Source: CAZMZW01 sp964571135 (GTDB taxonomy: Bacteria > Chloroflexota > Anaerolineae > Anaerolineales > Anaerolineaceae). Taken from it: a stretch of DNA of 64,000 nucleotides. The stretch covers positions 93,994 through 157,993 of the forward strand of contig CAZMZW010000007.1 in NCBI GenBank assembly GCA_964571135.1. Direction: 5' to 3'. Made by a program: the position numbers and the translations under genes. Position 1 is the first letter of the stretch, and every line of letters begins with the position of its first letter. Below the pieces are notes generated by a model. That model saw only the letters and a list, made by a program, of their open reading frames with translations. It had not been told where the DNA came from and made no database searches. Positions 1 to 8,392 of this stretch are shown here, in pieces.

Positions 1-557
1 TCCGGGGATATGCGCCTTCCCAGGATGGCAATAATGATTTTGGCGTAGGCGATACCATTGATGTGCTTAACCTGGTCAACCTGGTCCGGGCACAGAGCGG
101 TGTGACCGGCCTGCTTGAAAAAGCCGATAAGCAGAAGATCGGTCTTTGGGGGCATAGTATGGGCGGGGGGATCGTTTTACGCGCGCTGATCGTTGATCCG
201 GGGATCAAAGCGGGTTTGTTATATGCTTCAGTCAATGCCAACGAGGCGATCAACCTGTCCCATTTTGGCAACGATGGCAGGCGGGAGACCAAATTAAAAG
301 TCCCTGGAATTGCCCTGGGTTTGATTTCACCTTCTCAATTCCTGGACGAGATCACTGCCCCGCTCAGTATTCACCATGGGGCCGAGGATGAGGCAGTTCC
401 GATAAAATGGACGCAGGATCTTTGCAAGCAGCTCCAGGGTCTGGGCAAAAAAGAGGAATGTTTCCTTTATCCAGATCAGGCGCATACTTTTAAAAATGCC
501 GGGGATACGCTCTTTATCAAGCGCATAATTGAATTTTTTAATAAGGAATTGAAATAA
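1..557 (+). CDS. Alpha/beta hydrolase (dienelactone-hydrolase type), C-terminal part
   Basis: The frame is open from position 3, so the gene starts before the window and only about the last 184 residues are seen. The nucleophile elbow is clear (LWGHSMGGG), with a later acidic residue in HHGAEDEAVP and the histidine in YPDQAHTF, so the Ser-Asp-His triad order is complete. The fold and triad predict an esterase or peptidase-like serine hydrolase; the substrate cannot be told. Its closest relative here is the intact lipoprotein hydrolase at 62585-63517, which shares the same triad surroundings and the ending DTLFIKR. By analogy the missing N-terminus probably carries a lipoprotein signal, which is inference. 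A homologous C-terminal fragment follows in the same frame directly after the TAA. Confidence 0.85.
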   Translation, partial: RGYAPSQDGNNDFGVGDTIDVLNLVNLVRAQSGVTGLLEKADKQKIGLWGHSMGGGIVLRALIVDPGIKAGLLYASVNANEAINLSHFGNDGRRETKLKVPGIALGLISPSQFLDEITAPLSIHHGAEDEAVPIKWTQDLCKQLQGLGKKEECFLYPDQAHTFKNAGDTLFIKRIIEFFNKELK

Positions 558-800
558 AGGGTCTCTCCTTCCAGTCATTATGCCGAGATACAGGCAGCAG
601 TCAGTATTCATCATGGGTTGAGTGACACAACTGTTCCATCGCAATGGTCTAAGGATCTGTGCAGTGAGTTGACCGATTTAGGTAAAAATGTGGAGTGTTT
701 CTTTTATCCGGATGCCCCCCATACTTTTGGTGGTGAAATTGAGCAACTTTTTAATCAGCGCGCCGTAGATTTCTTTAGTAAATACCTGCGTACCGGTTGA
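558..800 (+). pseudogene. Relic: duplicated C-terminus of an alpha/beta hydrolase
   Basis: Directly after the TAA of the hydrolase, the same reading frame stays open for 80 codons and encodes a second hydrolase C-terminus. It has SPSSHYAEIQAAVSIHHG, then SDTTVP, then YPDAPHTF. These match SPSQFLDEITAPLSIHHG, AEDEAVP and YPDQAHTF of the upstream gene, so the Asp and His regions are present but the serine elbow is absent. It has no convincing ribosome binding site. The simplest reading is a tandem duplication whose middle was deleted, leaving the tail of the second copy fused behind the stop of the first. Stop readthrough would extend the first protein, but nothing in the sequence suggests it. 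Confidence 0.75.
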
Positions 801-891
801 AATGACTTAATAAATATGGTTTAATATCATTTGAAAAGCTTTTTCAGCGGATTGAACAGGAAATTTTCAAAAAGAATTTATAGGAGGAAGA

Positions 892-1362
892 ATGTCCAAC
901 AAACCAATCGATGAAAAAAATGAAAAAGATGAAAAAGATGAAAAAGAAGTTCAAAAGCATGATGAGAAAGTGGAAGAGCGGGATTTGCTCAGCACAATTA
1001 CCTGGGCATTGATTTTGATCTGGGCAGGTGTAACTTTCCTGGCGGTGAACCAGAACTGGCTGGAAAAATTGAATCTGCCCAGGCCGCTTTTTGATAACCT
1101 GCTGCCTCGTGGATTGGAGATGTTTGAACCCCAGGTATGGAACCTGATCGCCCTCGGCGCTGGAGTCATCATCCTCCTGGAAGTGGTTGTCCGTTTGCTG
1201 GTTCCAGCTTATCGGCGTCATATTGGCGGCAGCTTGATCGCAGCGGCAGTATTTATCGGCATTGGGTTGGGCAGCTGGTTCGGCTGGAACATCATCTGGC
1301 CGCTCATCTTGATTGCAGTGGGCGTGGTGGTATTGATCGGTGGGCTGACCCGCAAACGCTAA
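892..1362 (+). CDS. Small membrane protein with charged N-terminus (DUF5668/LiaF-like)
   Basis: This 156-residue protein starts at an ATG after a strong AGGAGG. Residues 1-32 are almost entirely Lys, Glu and Asp in a NEKDEKDEKE pattern and are likely disordered and cytoplasmic. Four hydrophobic stretches follow: STITWALILIWAGVTFLAV, VWNLIALGAGVIILLEVVV, GSLIAAAVFIGIGLGSWFG and IIWPLILIAVGVVVLIGGL. The repeated W..ILI..G pattern resembles the membrane domain of the DUF5668/LiaF-type family, which is linked to envelope-stress sensing in other bacteria. That assignment rests on pattern only. A terminator lies about 110 bp downstream. Confidence 0.7.
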   Translation: MSNKPIDEKNEKDEKDEKEVQKHDEKVEERDLLSTITWALILIWAGVTFLAVNQNWLEKLNLPRPLFDNLLPRGLEMFEPQVWNLIALGAGVIILLEVVVRLLVPAYRRHIGGSLIAAAVFIGIGLGSWFGWNIIWPLILIAVGVVVLIGGLTRKR

Positions 1363-1471
1363 TAGTTTTACAAAAAAAAATTACTTCTGAGCAAGAGGTG
1401 CGGGTTCGACTCTCCGAAGGGCACGCCCTAAAGGGTGCAAGCTTCGCGATCTCTGTAAGCAACCCCAACAG

Positions 1472-1505
1472 GCAGGGTTTATTCTCGAAATAACCCTGCT
1501 TTTTC
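1472..1505 (+). terminator. Intrinsic terminator
   Basis: GCAGGGTT at 1472-1479 pairs with AACCCTGC at 1492-1499 and is followed by TTTTT. It fits the end of the transcript of the small membrane protein at 892-1362. The 130 bp before it hold no gene; a tRNA T-arm-like stretch near 1405 is discussed separately. Confidence 0.7.
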
Positions 1506-1572
1506 TATATATTGGGGGCTACCATTTTCTCAAATATCGTTTTGTGTGCAACCCGTGTGCATTTCAATGGGT

Positions 1573-1700
1573 ATTAGGGTGATCAATTCATCGATTAATT
1601 CAGCTTAATTGACGCAGTACCTTGAGTGTCCTATTTTCGACTTAAAAAAAGGATGGAATCCCGCCGAATTATTTTTGGATAACCATTTTAAAGGCAATGT
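1573..1700. repeat. Copy 1 of a repeat spanning a GH gene end and its downstream flank
   Basis: The flank and last codons of the GH gene ending at 1669 recur, diverged, at 4967-5095. Shared blocks include GGTGATCAATTCATCGATTA, TTTTCGAC and GGATGGAATCCCG, then the final codons read on the minus strand. It marks the boundary of an old tandem duplication that contains both GH genes. Confidence 0.75.
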
Positions 1701-3132
1701 CATCCGTAAAATCTGGCAAAGTGATAGTGACTGTCTTACCCTTACGTGTAATTACGGCGGAATTGACAATATCAACCCCTGTTTTTGTATTGAAAAAATC
1801 CACTTTCCAGTTTGTCGTAGATCCCGGTACGGAAATGGTCACACTTTGTTTGGAGATCACCGGCTGCAGCTTCCAATCCGGGGGTTCGCACTTTGCATCC
1901 CGGAACCAGCCAAGGATCATTTTTTCATTACCTATCACGGCACCGGTTATTGCTGAAGAAGATTGTATATTTAATGGTTTAAAGTTCTTAAAATCCACCT
2001 TGTCAATAAATCTGGATGCCGCCAGATCGGCATTCGCATACTTGTTTAGATATGACCAGCTCAATTCTGGGAAATAGATCCCAACCCCATCTTCCCACCA
2101 TAGTGCCCGGCCATTCATCGCTCCTGATACCATACCTGCCCAAATGGCATGCTTTATCCCCACATCTGCCCTTACTGCAGTGGTTAATGTCGCTGGTTCA
2201 CTGTCCGGTGTCAGGGCGCTTAACCCTGATTCACCAATCATGACCGGTTTTTTATATTTATTAATAATACTGGGAACATCAGTAAGAATTTTACGATCCA
2301 ATTGTCCGGAAGGCGGATAAGGGTGGATATTGATGAAATCGATGGCATTGCTGAAATTAAAACTCGGCCATCCACTTGTATCAGCCAGTGATGCAGTTAT
2401 TGGTCGTTGATGTGAATCAGCAGACCGGATCAATGCAGCTGCTTTTTCCACAAAAGCGATACCAGAAGTCTGAGTTGGTCCTGTGGCGAGATTCACTTCT
2501 GAAAAGACCTCCCAGGCGGCTATGTTCTCCCGAACCTGCCAGCGTTCCACTAATTTTTTCATCCATGCCAGCCACATCGTTTGGATGGATGATCCCGGCT
2601 TGAACAATTCAGCGGGCGTGGCAGCCTTTCCTCCGTTGGCAGTGTTGAAAGAGTTCGCTTTCCAATTGGAATAACCGAAATCGGGGGTGCCATTATTCCA
2701 ATCGTACCAGGCGGTGAACGTTAGGATCATATAGAGGCCGTCTGCAGCCGCCTTGTCAAAAACCCGCTCCCATTTTTGTGCCCAGACCATATCGACCTCG
2801 CCTTTCGGCGTGATTCCCGTCCCCATGCTATCCAACTGAATGCGAACCATGCGGCTCCCACCATTGCGGGTTAAATCCAATAATTGAAGATATTGTTGGG
2901 GCTCATAGCCGGCCACGTTCCTTGAAAAAAAGAATTGCTGTATTCCATCCAGGCTAAAATAGAAATCCCCTTTGGTTAAGGTGATTTTTGGAAGCGAAAT
3001 AGGGGTCGCCGTCGGTGCAATCGTTGGTGGAAGGGTTGCGGGTGGATTAATTGAACCAACAGGCGTGCATCCTGAAATTAACAAACTCAAAACAACTGTT
3101 AGTACCAGTATTTCTTTCTTTAAGTTCATCAT
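1669..3132 (-). CDS. Secreted cellulase-like glycoside hydrolase lipoprotein (copy A)
   Basis: The protein has 487 residues if started at the ATGATG behind GAGGT; an upstream start at 3147 lacks a good ribosome site. A lipoprotein signal (LLISGC, Cys 22) and a Pro/Thr-rich linker are followed by a TIM-barrel-like domain. The motif WEVFSEVN (Glu 212) fits the acid/base strand and IGESG (Glu 301) the nucleophile strand of clan GH-A enzymes. FINIHPYP lies between them, as in GH5-type and related barrels. About 110 C-terminal residues look like a beta-sandwich. The likely role is hydrolysis of a beta-linked polysaccharide at the outer face of the membrane; the exact GH family and substrate cannot be assigned. 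It lies in tandem with a paralogue on the same strand (3296-4762). Confidence 0.8.
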   Translation of the reverse strand: MMNLKKEILVLTVVLSLLISGCTPVGSINPPATLPPTIAPTATPISLPKITLTKGDFYFSLDGIQQFFFSRNVAGYEPQQYLQLLDLTRNGGSRMVRIQLDSMGTGITPKGEVDMVWAQKWERVFDKAAADGLYMILTFTAWYDWNNGTPDFGYSNWKANSFNTANGGKAATPAELFKPGSSIQTMWLAWMKKLVERWQVRENIAAWEVFSEVNLATGPTQTSGIAFVEKAAALIRSADSHQRPITASLADTSGWPSFNFSNAIDFINIHPYPPSGQLDRKILTDVPSIINKYKKPVMIGESGLSALTPDSEPATLTTAVRADVGIKHAIWAGMVSGAMNGRALWWEDGVGIYFPELSWSYLNKYANADLAASRFIDKVDFKNFKPLNIQSSSAITGAVIGNEKMILGWFRDAKCEPPDWKLQPVISKQSVTISVPGSTTNWKVDFFNTKTGVDIVNSAVITRKGKTVTITLPDFTDDIAFKMVIQK

Positions 3133-3295
3133 TTTTACCTCTGTCAAGATATGAAACTGTCAATAGCATTTACAAGTGTCCTTAGATTCCATACAATCAA
3201 TAAAAAGGAGAAATGACTGCCCCCAGAATCCAATTTGTCTGTGTTCAACCCCATACAGTTTCGCTTTCAAAATAAGGACATAGAAAACCACGATA

Positions 3296-4762
3296 TCATT
3301 TAACAGGAACCATTTTAAAAGCCAGATCGTCCTTGAAATCGGGTAAGCTGATCGTGATTTTTTCTCCTTTTCGAGATATAGTGGCTGATTGAATAATATC
3401 AGTGCCGGTTTTTGTATTGTAAAAATCCACGCGCCAGTTGGCATACGTCCCTGGTATGGAAATGGTCACATTTTGCTTGGATATCACCGGCTGCAATTTC
3501 CAATCCGGTGGTTCACATTTTGCATCACGGTACCAGCCGATAACTAATTTTTCATTGCCGATGACTGCGCCAAAAATTGAAGCTGAATATTGAGTATCCA
3601 AAGGTTTGAAATTGGAATAATCAACATCCTTAAGAAACTTAATTGCTGAAACTTCCGCATCCATATATTTTTCCAGAAATGCCCAGCCATAAGTTGAATA
3701 CATTGAAAACCCATCTTCCACCCAAAGAGCCCGGCCATTTATTGCGCCCGATACTAATGCGGCCCAAATTGCATGATGGATACCGATAGGAGCATTTTGA
3801 GCAACGATTATCTTCCCACCCGGGTCGTCCGGGCTGAGGAAACTCAAACCTGATTCACCGATCAGAACCGGCTTTTGATATATATTCAATAGATTGCGAA
3901 CTCCAGCCAGAATCCGGCGATCCAGCCGGCCATCAACCGGATAAGGGTGGATATTGATATAGTCGATGGCTGCACTTTGTATGAACTTGGGCCAATTGCC
4001 AGTATCTGCCAGCGATGACGTAACAGGTCTTTTCAACGGATCATTTTCACGGACAATTTTCGATAACTGCTCGGCAAGATAAAGCGAGTTACTTTCAGTA
4101 GCACCATTCATGAGATTAATTTCAGTAAATACCTCCCAAGCCAGAATGTTCCTATGTTTTGACCATCGGGTAACCACGTCCTTAAACCACTTCAGATAAA
4201 TAAGCTGGGTGGGTGAATCTTTTTTTAGTATATCGGTCGGGTTCTTGGTAAATCCCCCGTTCGCACTATTAAATGGATTATATTGCCATTTGATATTGGG
4301 ATTGGTATTCCAATATACCCCTCCTCCAAAAGTAGGCAGGACGTAAACTCCTTTGGATTCAGCAACGTCAAAGAAGTTTTCCCAATTTTTTGACCAATCT
4401 TCGCGAATCTCTCCATTTCTGTTATAACCGAAACCTTTCGGCATTCCCATCCCATCGTGTCCTGTATCCACCCGGACAAAAACGTCGCCCGCCTGATTAG
4501 CTTTTGTCAACAATACTGCGAAATCATTTGGCACAAATCCAGCCATATTACGGGAAAAGACGAATGCGGGTTTGCCATTGACCTTAAAATAGAAATCCCC
4601 TTTGGTTAGTGTTATTTTTGGAAGCGAAATTTGGGTCGCTGTCGGTGCAATCATTGGTGGAAGTGTTGCGGGTGGATTAGTTGAACCACCAGGCGCGCAT
4701 CCTGAAATTATCAAACTCAAAACTGCCATCAGCGCCAGCATTTCTTTTTTTATGTTCATCAT
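3296..4762 (-). CDS. Secreted cellulase-like glycoside hydrolase lipoprotein (copy B)
   Basis: This 488-residue paralogue of copy A has the same architecture: AGGAG ribosome site, MMN start, lipobox LIISGC (Cys 22), and a PATLPPMIAPTAT linker. The barrel carries WEVFTEIN (Glu 214, predicted acid/base) and IGESG (Glu 303, predicted nucleophile). The C-terminal domain starts near GAVIGNEK and ends DDLAFKM. The signal region, linker and C-terminal domain are nearly the same in both copies, while the barrel loops between the two glutamates and before the first differ strongly. That suggests a diverged substrate preference within one secretion scaffold (inference). The two genes are 163 bp apart and may be cotranscribed, B before A. 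Confidence 0.8.
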   Translation of the reverse strand: MMNIKKEMLALMAVLSLIISGCAPGGSTNPPATLPPMIAPTATQISLPKITLTKGDFYFKVNGKPAFVFSRNMAGFVPNDFAVLLTKANQAGDVFVRVDTGHDGMGMPKGFGYNRNGEIREDWSKNWENFFDVAESKGVYVLPTFGGGVYWNTNPNIKWQYNPFNSANGGFTKNPTDILKKDSPTQLIYLKWFKDVVTRWSKHRNILAWEVFTEINLMNGATESNSLYLAEQLSKIVRENDPLKRPVTSSLADTGNWPKFIQSAAIDYINIHPYPVDGRLDRRILAGVRNLLNIYQKPVLIGESGLSFLSPDDPGGKIIVAQNAPIGIHHAIWAALVSGAINGRALWVEDGFSMYSTYGWAFLEKYMDAEVSAIKFLKDVDYSNFKPLDTQYSASIFGAVIGNEKLVIGWYRDAKCEPPDWKLQPVISKQNVTISIPGTYANWRVDFYNTKTGTDIIQSATISRKGEKITISLPDFKDDLAFKMVPVK

Positions 4763-4966
4763 TTTTCTCCTAAATGAAAAAAAGAAATTGTGATTCCAGT
4801 CAATTGGTTATTATTGATTATACATACGCAAATTTTTAATTGACACTTCTAAATCACCTCAATATTGAAATATACGATCAGGACTGAGCAAACCTGGATT
4901 AATCGAGCCGCCTTCCCCTATTGATTTAATTTAATTTCGTGTGCCACCAGAGCTCAATTATTTGTG

Positions 4967-5095
4967 AATTGGGGTGATCAATTCATCGATTAATTCAACT
5001 TAATAGACGCTAATCATTGAGCGACCTTTTTTTCGACCTAAAACATGGATGGAATCCCGTCAGATTTTTTTTGAATATTCATTTTATTGGGTGCA
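4967..5095 (-). pseudogene. Relic of a third GH gene end plus its flank (repeat copy 2)
   Basis: This matches 1573-1700, including GGTGATCAATTCATCGATTA and GGATGGAATCCCG. It continues into TTTGAATATTCATTTTATTGG, which aligns with the final codons of GH copy A. No further coding similarity follows. It reads as the last few codons and the downstream flank of a lost third tandem copy. Confidence 0.65.
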
Positions 5096-5178
5096 ATGCG
5101 CGTTTAATTGTGTGAAAACTACGGACACACTGAGTGATTTGTTACTGAGTTGTATATCTTCATTTGCATAATAAAATT

Positions 5179-5208
5179 CAAGAGGCTGCCTTGTGAGACA
5201 GCCTCTTG
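5179..5208 (-). terminator. Terminator of the lipoprotein gene at 5327-6391
   Basis: The perfect 10 bp stem CAAGAGGCTG / CAGCCTCTTG has a 10 nt loop and, on the minus strand, is followed by AATTTTATT. Almost the same stem (GAGGCTGCCT) ends the paralogous gene at 61208-62197. Confidence 0.8.
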
Positions 5209-5326
5209 AAACTTTTTAAACTATTTTCCTTGATCTTTGTAATAGTATTTGTCAAATACTGACAAGTTAGTATTTTCTTTATGGATCTAATTATAGAGAA
5301 TGGACTTCTCCATCCCAGATTTTAGA

Positions 5327-6391
5327 TTATGGGCATGTTGACCAGATTAGGCATTGATTAGTGTTTGCAGAATATTGTCTACAAACGGGGGTACATCCTT
5401 CTGATGATCCTGAAGATGCAGTTTGGGCCATTGGAGAAGCGATAAGACACATCCCAGGAATATATTCTGCGGGGCTGAACCCGTATGGTTTCCGGCAGGT
5501 GTTATCTACACTATACAGGTCTGCCAGGGGGTAAGTCTCCCTGGATATGATCGGTGATCCGGCTTCCCGCTCAGTGAAATGATCGATATAGTCATACTTG
5601 CCAGGGTCATCGACGCCCTCGTCCGCCCAGCCGTTCCACAGGAACTCCTTGGCGCCATCCAATAACTTGAGGCTGACCGCGATTTGCACCGCCTTAGGAT
5701 TTCCCGGCAGGATGCGCGCATAAGCCACTTTATCCCCTTCTAATTTGATCTCACTTTCATAACCATCCCCTTTAAAACCGTCATTTGCAAGGCCCGGGTT
5801 GGGTCCGCCGACGTCTCCATCTGGATCGCTATATGCCATGACGTTCTCAGGCGACCAGGAATCTTTCAAATTATAGGCTGTTACCAGCAGGTCTCCCCGT
5901 CCGGTCTTGGTGCGGTCAAACTCGATCCCATAGGTGCCGGTCAGGGATTTGGTGGTCTTGTCAAGCCCCTGCATGGTCAGGATGAAATAATAGAATTTGT
6001 CATCGCTGGCAATGGATGCTTTCAAAATATCGATTTCCGGCTGATAGATCATTTCTTTTGAAGTGAACGGCCGCTCAAGCTGGCCTTTATACCGATCGTC
6101 ACCCGTGATTGTGCGTTTCTCCCACCACACGATACTGCTATCTGAATCCTGCAAAGTGTACGAGGGGGACGCCACTTTATCTGATACCAATATTGGTATG
6201 GCTGTCTGCGTCGGAGCAGTTGTGGCGGTTGGAGCAATAGTCGGGATTATTTCGATGGTGGATGTAGGTACAATGATGGTTGTTGGTTCCATGGTGGCAG
6301 TTGGTGCAGCTGTTGTATTTATGCCGCAGGCAGCCAGTACGATGATCATCAAGGATGAAAACAGCACGAACCAATAGCGATTGGATTTCAT
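5327..6391 (-). CDS. Lipoprotein of unknown function, Cys-containing tail (copy 1)
   Basis: The start chosen is the ATG behind AAAGGAG, giving 354 residues. The signal ends in IIVLAACG, and a long Thr/Pro/Ile linker follows (TIIVPTSTIEIIPTIAPTAT). The globular part has landmarks shared with 61208-62197: ERPFTSK.MIYQP, TLTGTYGIEFDRTKTGRGD..V, GYE.E.KLEGDK.AYAR and WADEGV.DP. The last 50 residues carry several cysteines (CRKPYGF, PGMCL, EGCTPVCRQYS, TCP). The fold is probably beta-rich and carbohydrate- or surface-binding, but I recognise no named family. It is a single-gene transcript with its own terminator. Confidence 0.7.
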   Translation of the reverse strand: MKSNRYWFVLFSSLMIIVLAACGINTTAAPTATMEPTTIIVPTSTIEIIPTIAPTATTAPTQTAIPILVSDKVASPSYTLQDSDSSIVWWEKRTITGDDRYKGQLERPFTSKEMIYQPEIDILKASIASDDKFYYFILTMQGLDKTTKSLTGTYGIEFDRTKTGRGDLLVTAYNLKDSWSPENVMAYSDPDGDVGGPNPGLANDGFKGDGYESEIKLEGDKVAYARILPGNPKAVQIAVSLKLLDGAKEFLWNGWADEGVDDPGKYDYIDHFTEREAGSPIISRETYPLADLYSVDNTCRKPYGFSPAEYIPGMCLIASPMAQTASSGSSEGCTPVCRQYSANTNQCLIWSTCP

Positions 6392-6712
6392 TTCTACTCC
6401 TTTCATTATTCCTATATCTATACTATAGCAGGAATAACCTCTAAATCCAATTTTTTTTCATAATTTGCTATTGCCTGGGTGTCGGTTAATTTGGATGTTG
6501 TCTTTATGTTTTTCAAATAAGATCCTTGAGTCGTTTTTCCCGGTAGATCAAACTAGATTTCGTGTGCAATCCAGGTAGAAACAATGGACTAAATGGACGC
6601 TCAGATATGCCAAAGACAGGCTTGCGCTTGACTTTGGAGCATGAGGTTTCAGAGTCATCCCCCGCGATGTCATATATACTCTTTTATTCTCCTTCATAAA
6701 TCGCAGCACCTC
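6392..6712. other. Intergenic region upstream of two divergent genes
   Basis: This is AT-rich sequence between the lipoprotein gene (minus) and the small membrane protein (plus). It contains TTTCGTGTGCAA near 6552, a short block also seen near 4937 and 1541 beside the GH repeat copies. Nothing else could be supported. Confidence 0.4.
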
Positions 6713-6741
6713 TTGACAAAGAGATTAATTCTTTATATAAT
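6713..6741 (+). promoter_or_regulatory. Consensus sigma-70-type promoter
   Basis: TTGACA at 6713-6718 and TATAAT at 6736-6741 are separated by exactly 17 bp. Both hexamers and the spacer match the housekeeping consensus. It points at the small membrane protein starting at 6820, with a leader of roughly 70 nt. Confidence 0.85.
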
Positions 6742-6768
6742 TGGTATAGTGGTATAACCATTACACCA
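6742..6768. promoter_or_regulatory. Operator-like imperfect palindrome over the start point
   Basis: Arm TGGTATAGTGG (6742-6752), centre TATAA, and arm CCATTACACCA (6758-6768) pair at 9 of 11 positions. It abuts the -10 box and would cover the transcription start, as expected for a repressor site. GntR- and TetR-type repressors use palindromes of this kind, but the cognate protein is not identifiable. Confidence 0.6.
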
Positions 6769-6819
6769 CAAAGATAGGAAATGAATTAAAAGTTTTTATA
6801 GAAAAAGGAGAATATTCCC

Positions 6820-6978
6820 ATGAAATTCGAATATACAAGAAAAATAGGAATGATTTTGCTGGTTATTTGGCTTGTTCTGAACGGCCTGATTCTATTTTTC
6901 CCGGCTATCGGTAAATTGAACCAGATCTTGTCTGTCCTGGCGATCGCGGCGGGTATTTTCATATTCCTGGATCGATAA
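6820..6978 (+). CDS. Small two-helix membrane protein, 52 residues
   Basis: The ATG lies 10 nt after AAAAAGGAG. The product starts MKFEYTRKIGM, then has one hydrophobic helix (MILLVIWLVLNGLILFF), a short polar turn (GKLNQ), and a second helix (ILSVLAIAAGIFIFL) ending LDR. The gene is believable because it has a consensus promoter, an operator-like palindrome, a good ribosome site and its own terminator. Proteins of this shape often sit in stress-inducible single-gene units; the actual role is unknown. Confidence 0.75.
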   Translation: MKFEYTRKIGMILLVIWLVLNGLILFFPAIGKLNQILSVLAIAAGIFIFLDR

Positions 6979-7038
6979 GACGAAAGCCTGCGCCCTAATT
7001 AACTAAATAGTATTTTGACAAATGGTGTGAATTTAATA

Positions 7039-7068
7039 CACTGCCGCTGAAAAAGCGGCAGTGGTTTT
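7039..7068. terminator. Terminator between convergent genes
   Basis: CACTGCCGCT (7039-7048) pairs with AGCGGCAGTG (7054-7063) around a GAAAA loop, followed by GTTTT. It ends the small membrane protein transcript and can also serve the opposing GH3-type gene. Confidence 0.8.
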
Positions 7069-7111
7069 AACCATTTCTTCATTGGAAGTTAGATGTTGCC
7101 AAACTGACTTT

Positions 7112-8260
7112 CTAAAGACTACCAAAATTAAAGGTCATGAACTCGTACCAGGCATATTTCAGCGGGGTCAGCCAATTCTCGCGCCCGATGCAGCGGAAGT
7201 AGGGCGGACGGAATGCCAGGATCAGATCGCCGATCTTATAGCGCGGCAGGATTGGCGTGGAAACCACCAAGCTGCCTGTTTCGCCCGGTTTCATTTCATG
7301 CAATAATTTGATCCCGCCTGAGGTTTGCACTTCAAACAGGAACAGGTCGTAATTGGGCACCCAGGCGCGTTTTTCATCCATCTGCTGACCGAACATGCCC
7401 TCAGTGGCGCCATAGATCTCGCGGATGACCGCGGGTCCATAGTACGACTGCAGGGTCAGCGCCAGGCGGGTATTAATGCCCGGTACGCTGCCCAGGGTCA
7501 TGATCTGCGTTTTCCAAAGGTCTTTCGGTAAGGTTCGATATTTGCGGTAAAGAAAACGGCCGAACTCTATTGCGGTCGGCGCCACTCCGCCTACCAGGGT
7601 GACGTTTTGCCCCTTACATTTTTCGTACGCCAGTTCAAAGCGCGCTTCCCAATCTTTCACCGTTTTGCCGCCGCCCAGGGTATCGATTTCATCCTGGGAG
7701 GGTACCGAACGAACCGGGGTGGCCATGGAGACGTGTTTGGTATAGATCCCTGAGCTGTAGCCGTATTCCAATTCCCTTTCACCGGCTTTTACTTTACCAA
7801 CAACGGAAGGGAAGTTTAAGTTTAAATTGATGCCGGAAAAAATATCGAACTTTTGCGCAGAAAAAGCATAATTAAGCACTGCCCGTCCGGCGGACACCCG
7901 CATTTTTAGATCGGTTGGGGTCATCGGGATGAATTTGGTTTCCCCTTTGGTTGTGCCGCGTGTGATTGCCCAGCCCACTGGTTCTTCATTTAATAATAAG
8001 CGGGTTTCGCCTGCCATTACTCTGTCAATGAATGGTTTAAAATCCTCGTAAGTCATCACTGGGAAATTTTTGCGATATTCTTCCAAGGTGGAGATCCGAT
8101 CAGCCTGGTGCTCTTTTCCATATTCCGTCTGGGCATAGATCGCTAGATTCTGCTGCAGGATATTCTGCTGGGCAGCAACCGGGTTGGCAATCGCTGTTTG
8201 CCATGGGATGAGCAACCCTTTGATCCGTTCGATGCTGGCTTGCATTTCTTTTGCGTCCAT
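7112..8260 (-). CDS. GH3-family acyl-adenylating enzyme
   Basis: The 382-residue protein has an AGGAGG ribosome site. It shows the GH3 (auxin-responsive promoter) superfamily pattern: FPVMTYEDFKPFIDRVMAGE, then TRGTTKGETKFIP as the phosphate-binding loop, then the adenylate motif YGATEGMFG, then YKIGDLI. These enzymes activate a carboxylic acid with ATP and join it to an amine or thiol. Bacterial members have varied or unknown substrates, and plant hormone chemistry should not be assumed. It is shorter than the roughly 500 residues of plant members: the C-terminal lid after RCIGREN is mostly missing. It may be a natural short form or a truncation. Monocistronic by position. Confidence 0.8.
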   Translation of the reverse strand: MDAKEMQASIERIKGLLIPWQTAIANPVAAQQNILQQNLAIYAQTEYGKEHQADRISTLEEYRKNFPVMTYEDFKPFIDRVMAGETRLLLNEEPVGWAITRGTTKGETKFIPMTPTDLKMRVSAGRAVLNYAFSAQKFDIFSGINLNLNFPSVVGKVKAGERELEYGYSSGIYTKHVSMATPVRSVPSQDEIDTLGGGKTVKDWEARFELAYEKCKGQNVTLVGGVAPTAIEFGRFLYRKYRTLPKDLWKTQIMTLGSVPGINTRLALTLQSYYGPAVIREIYGATEGMFGQQMDEKRAWVPNYDLFLFEVQTSGGIKLLHEMKPGETGSLVVSTPILPRYKIGDLILAFRPPYFRCIGRENWLTPLKYAWYEFMTFNFGSL

Positions 8261-8392
8261 GATTCAGATCCTCCTGATTCGTTATTTACTGGTATCAGTA
8301 TACTGAGGAAAATTACCAATAGCAAACAGGTTACCTTAAAAAGAAATTATATAGGAAAGATGGGGCAGGGGACTTGTAATTGTCTGTAGTGA

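Larger units (their letters stand above)
4763..5326. other. 564 bp without an intact gene
   Basis: This gap holds the upstream region of GH copy B, the second copy of the GH gene-end repeat (4967-5095) and the terminator of the lipoprotein gene at 5327-6391. I see no open frame of credible coding character. Confidence 0.6.

Noticed and set aside
1395..1430. A tRNA gene
   Set aside because: Only a T-loop-like stretch is present; the stem pairs poorly and no D-arm, anticodon arm or acceptor partner could be found upstream.
6063..6377. ORF of 104 codons opposite the lipoprotein gene
   Set aside because: It mirrors the Thr/Pro linker and signal of the lipoprotein; low-complexity Val/Gly content and no ribosome site.
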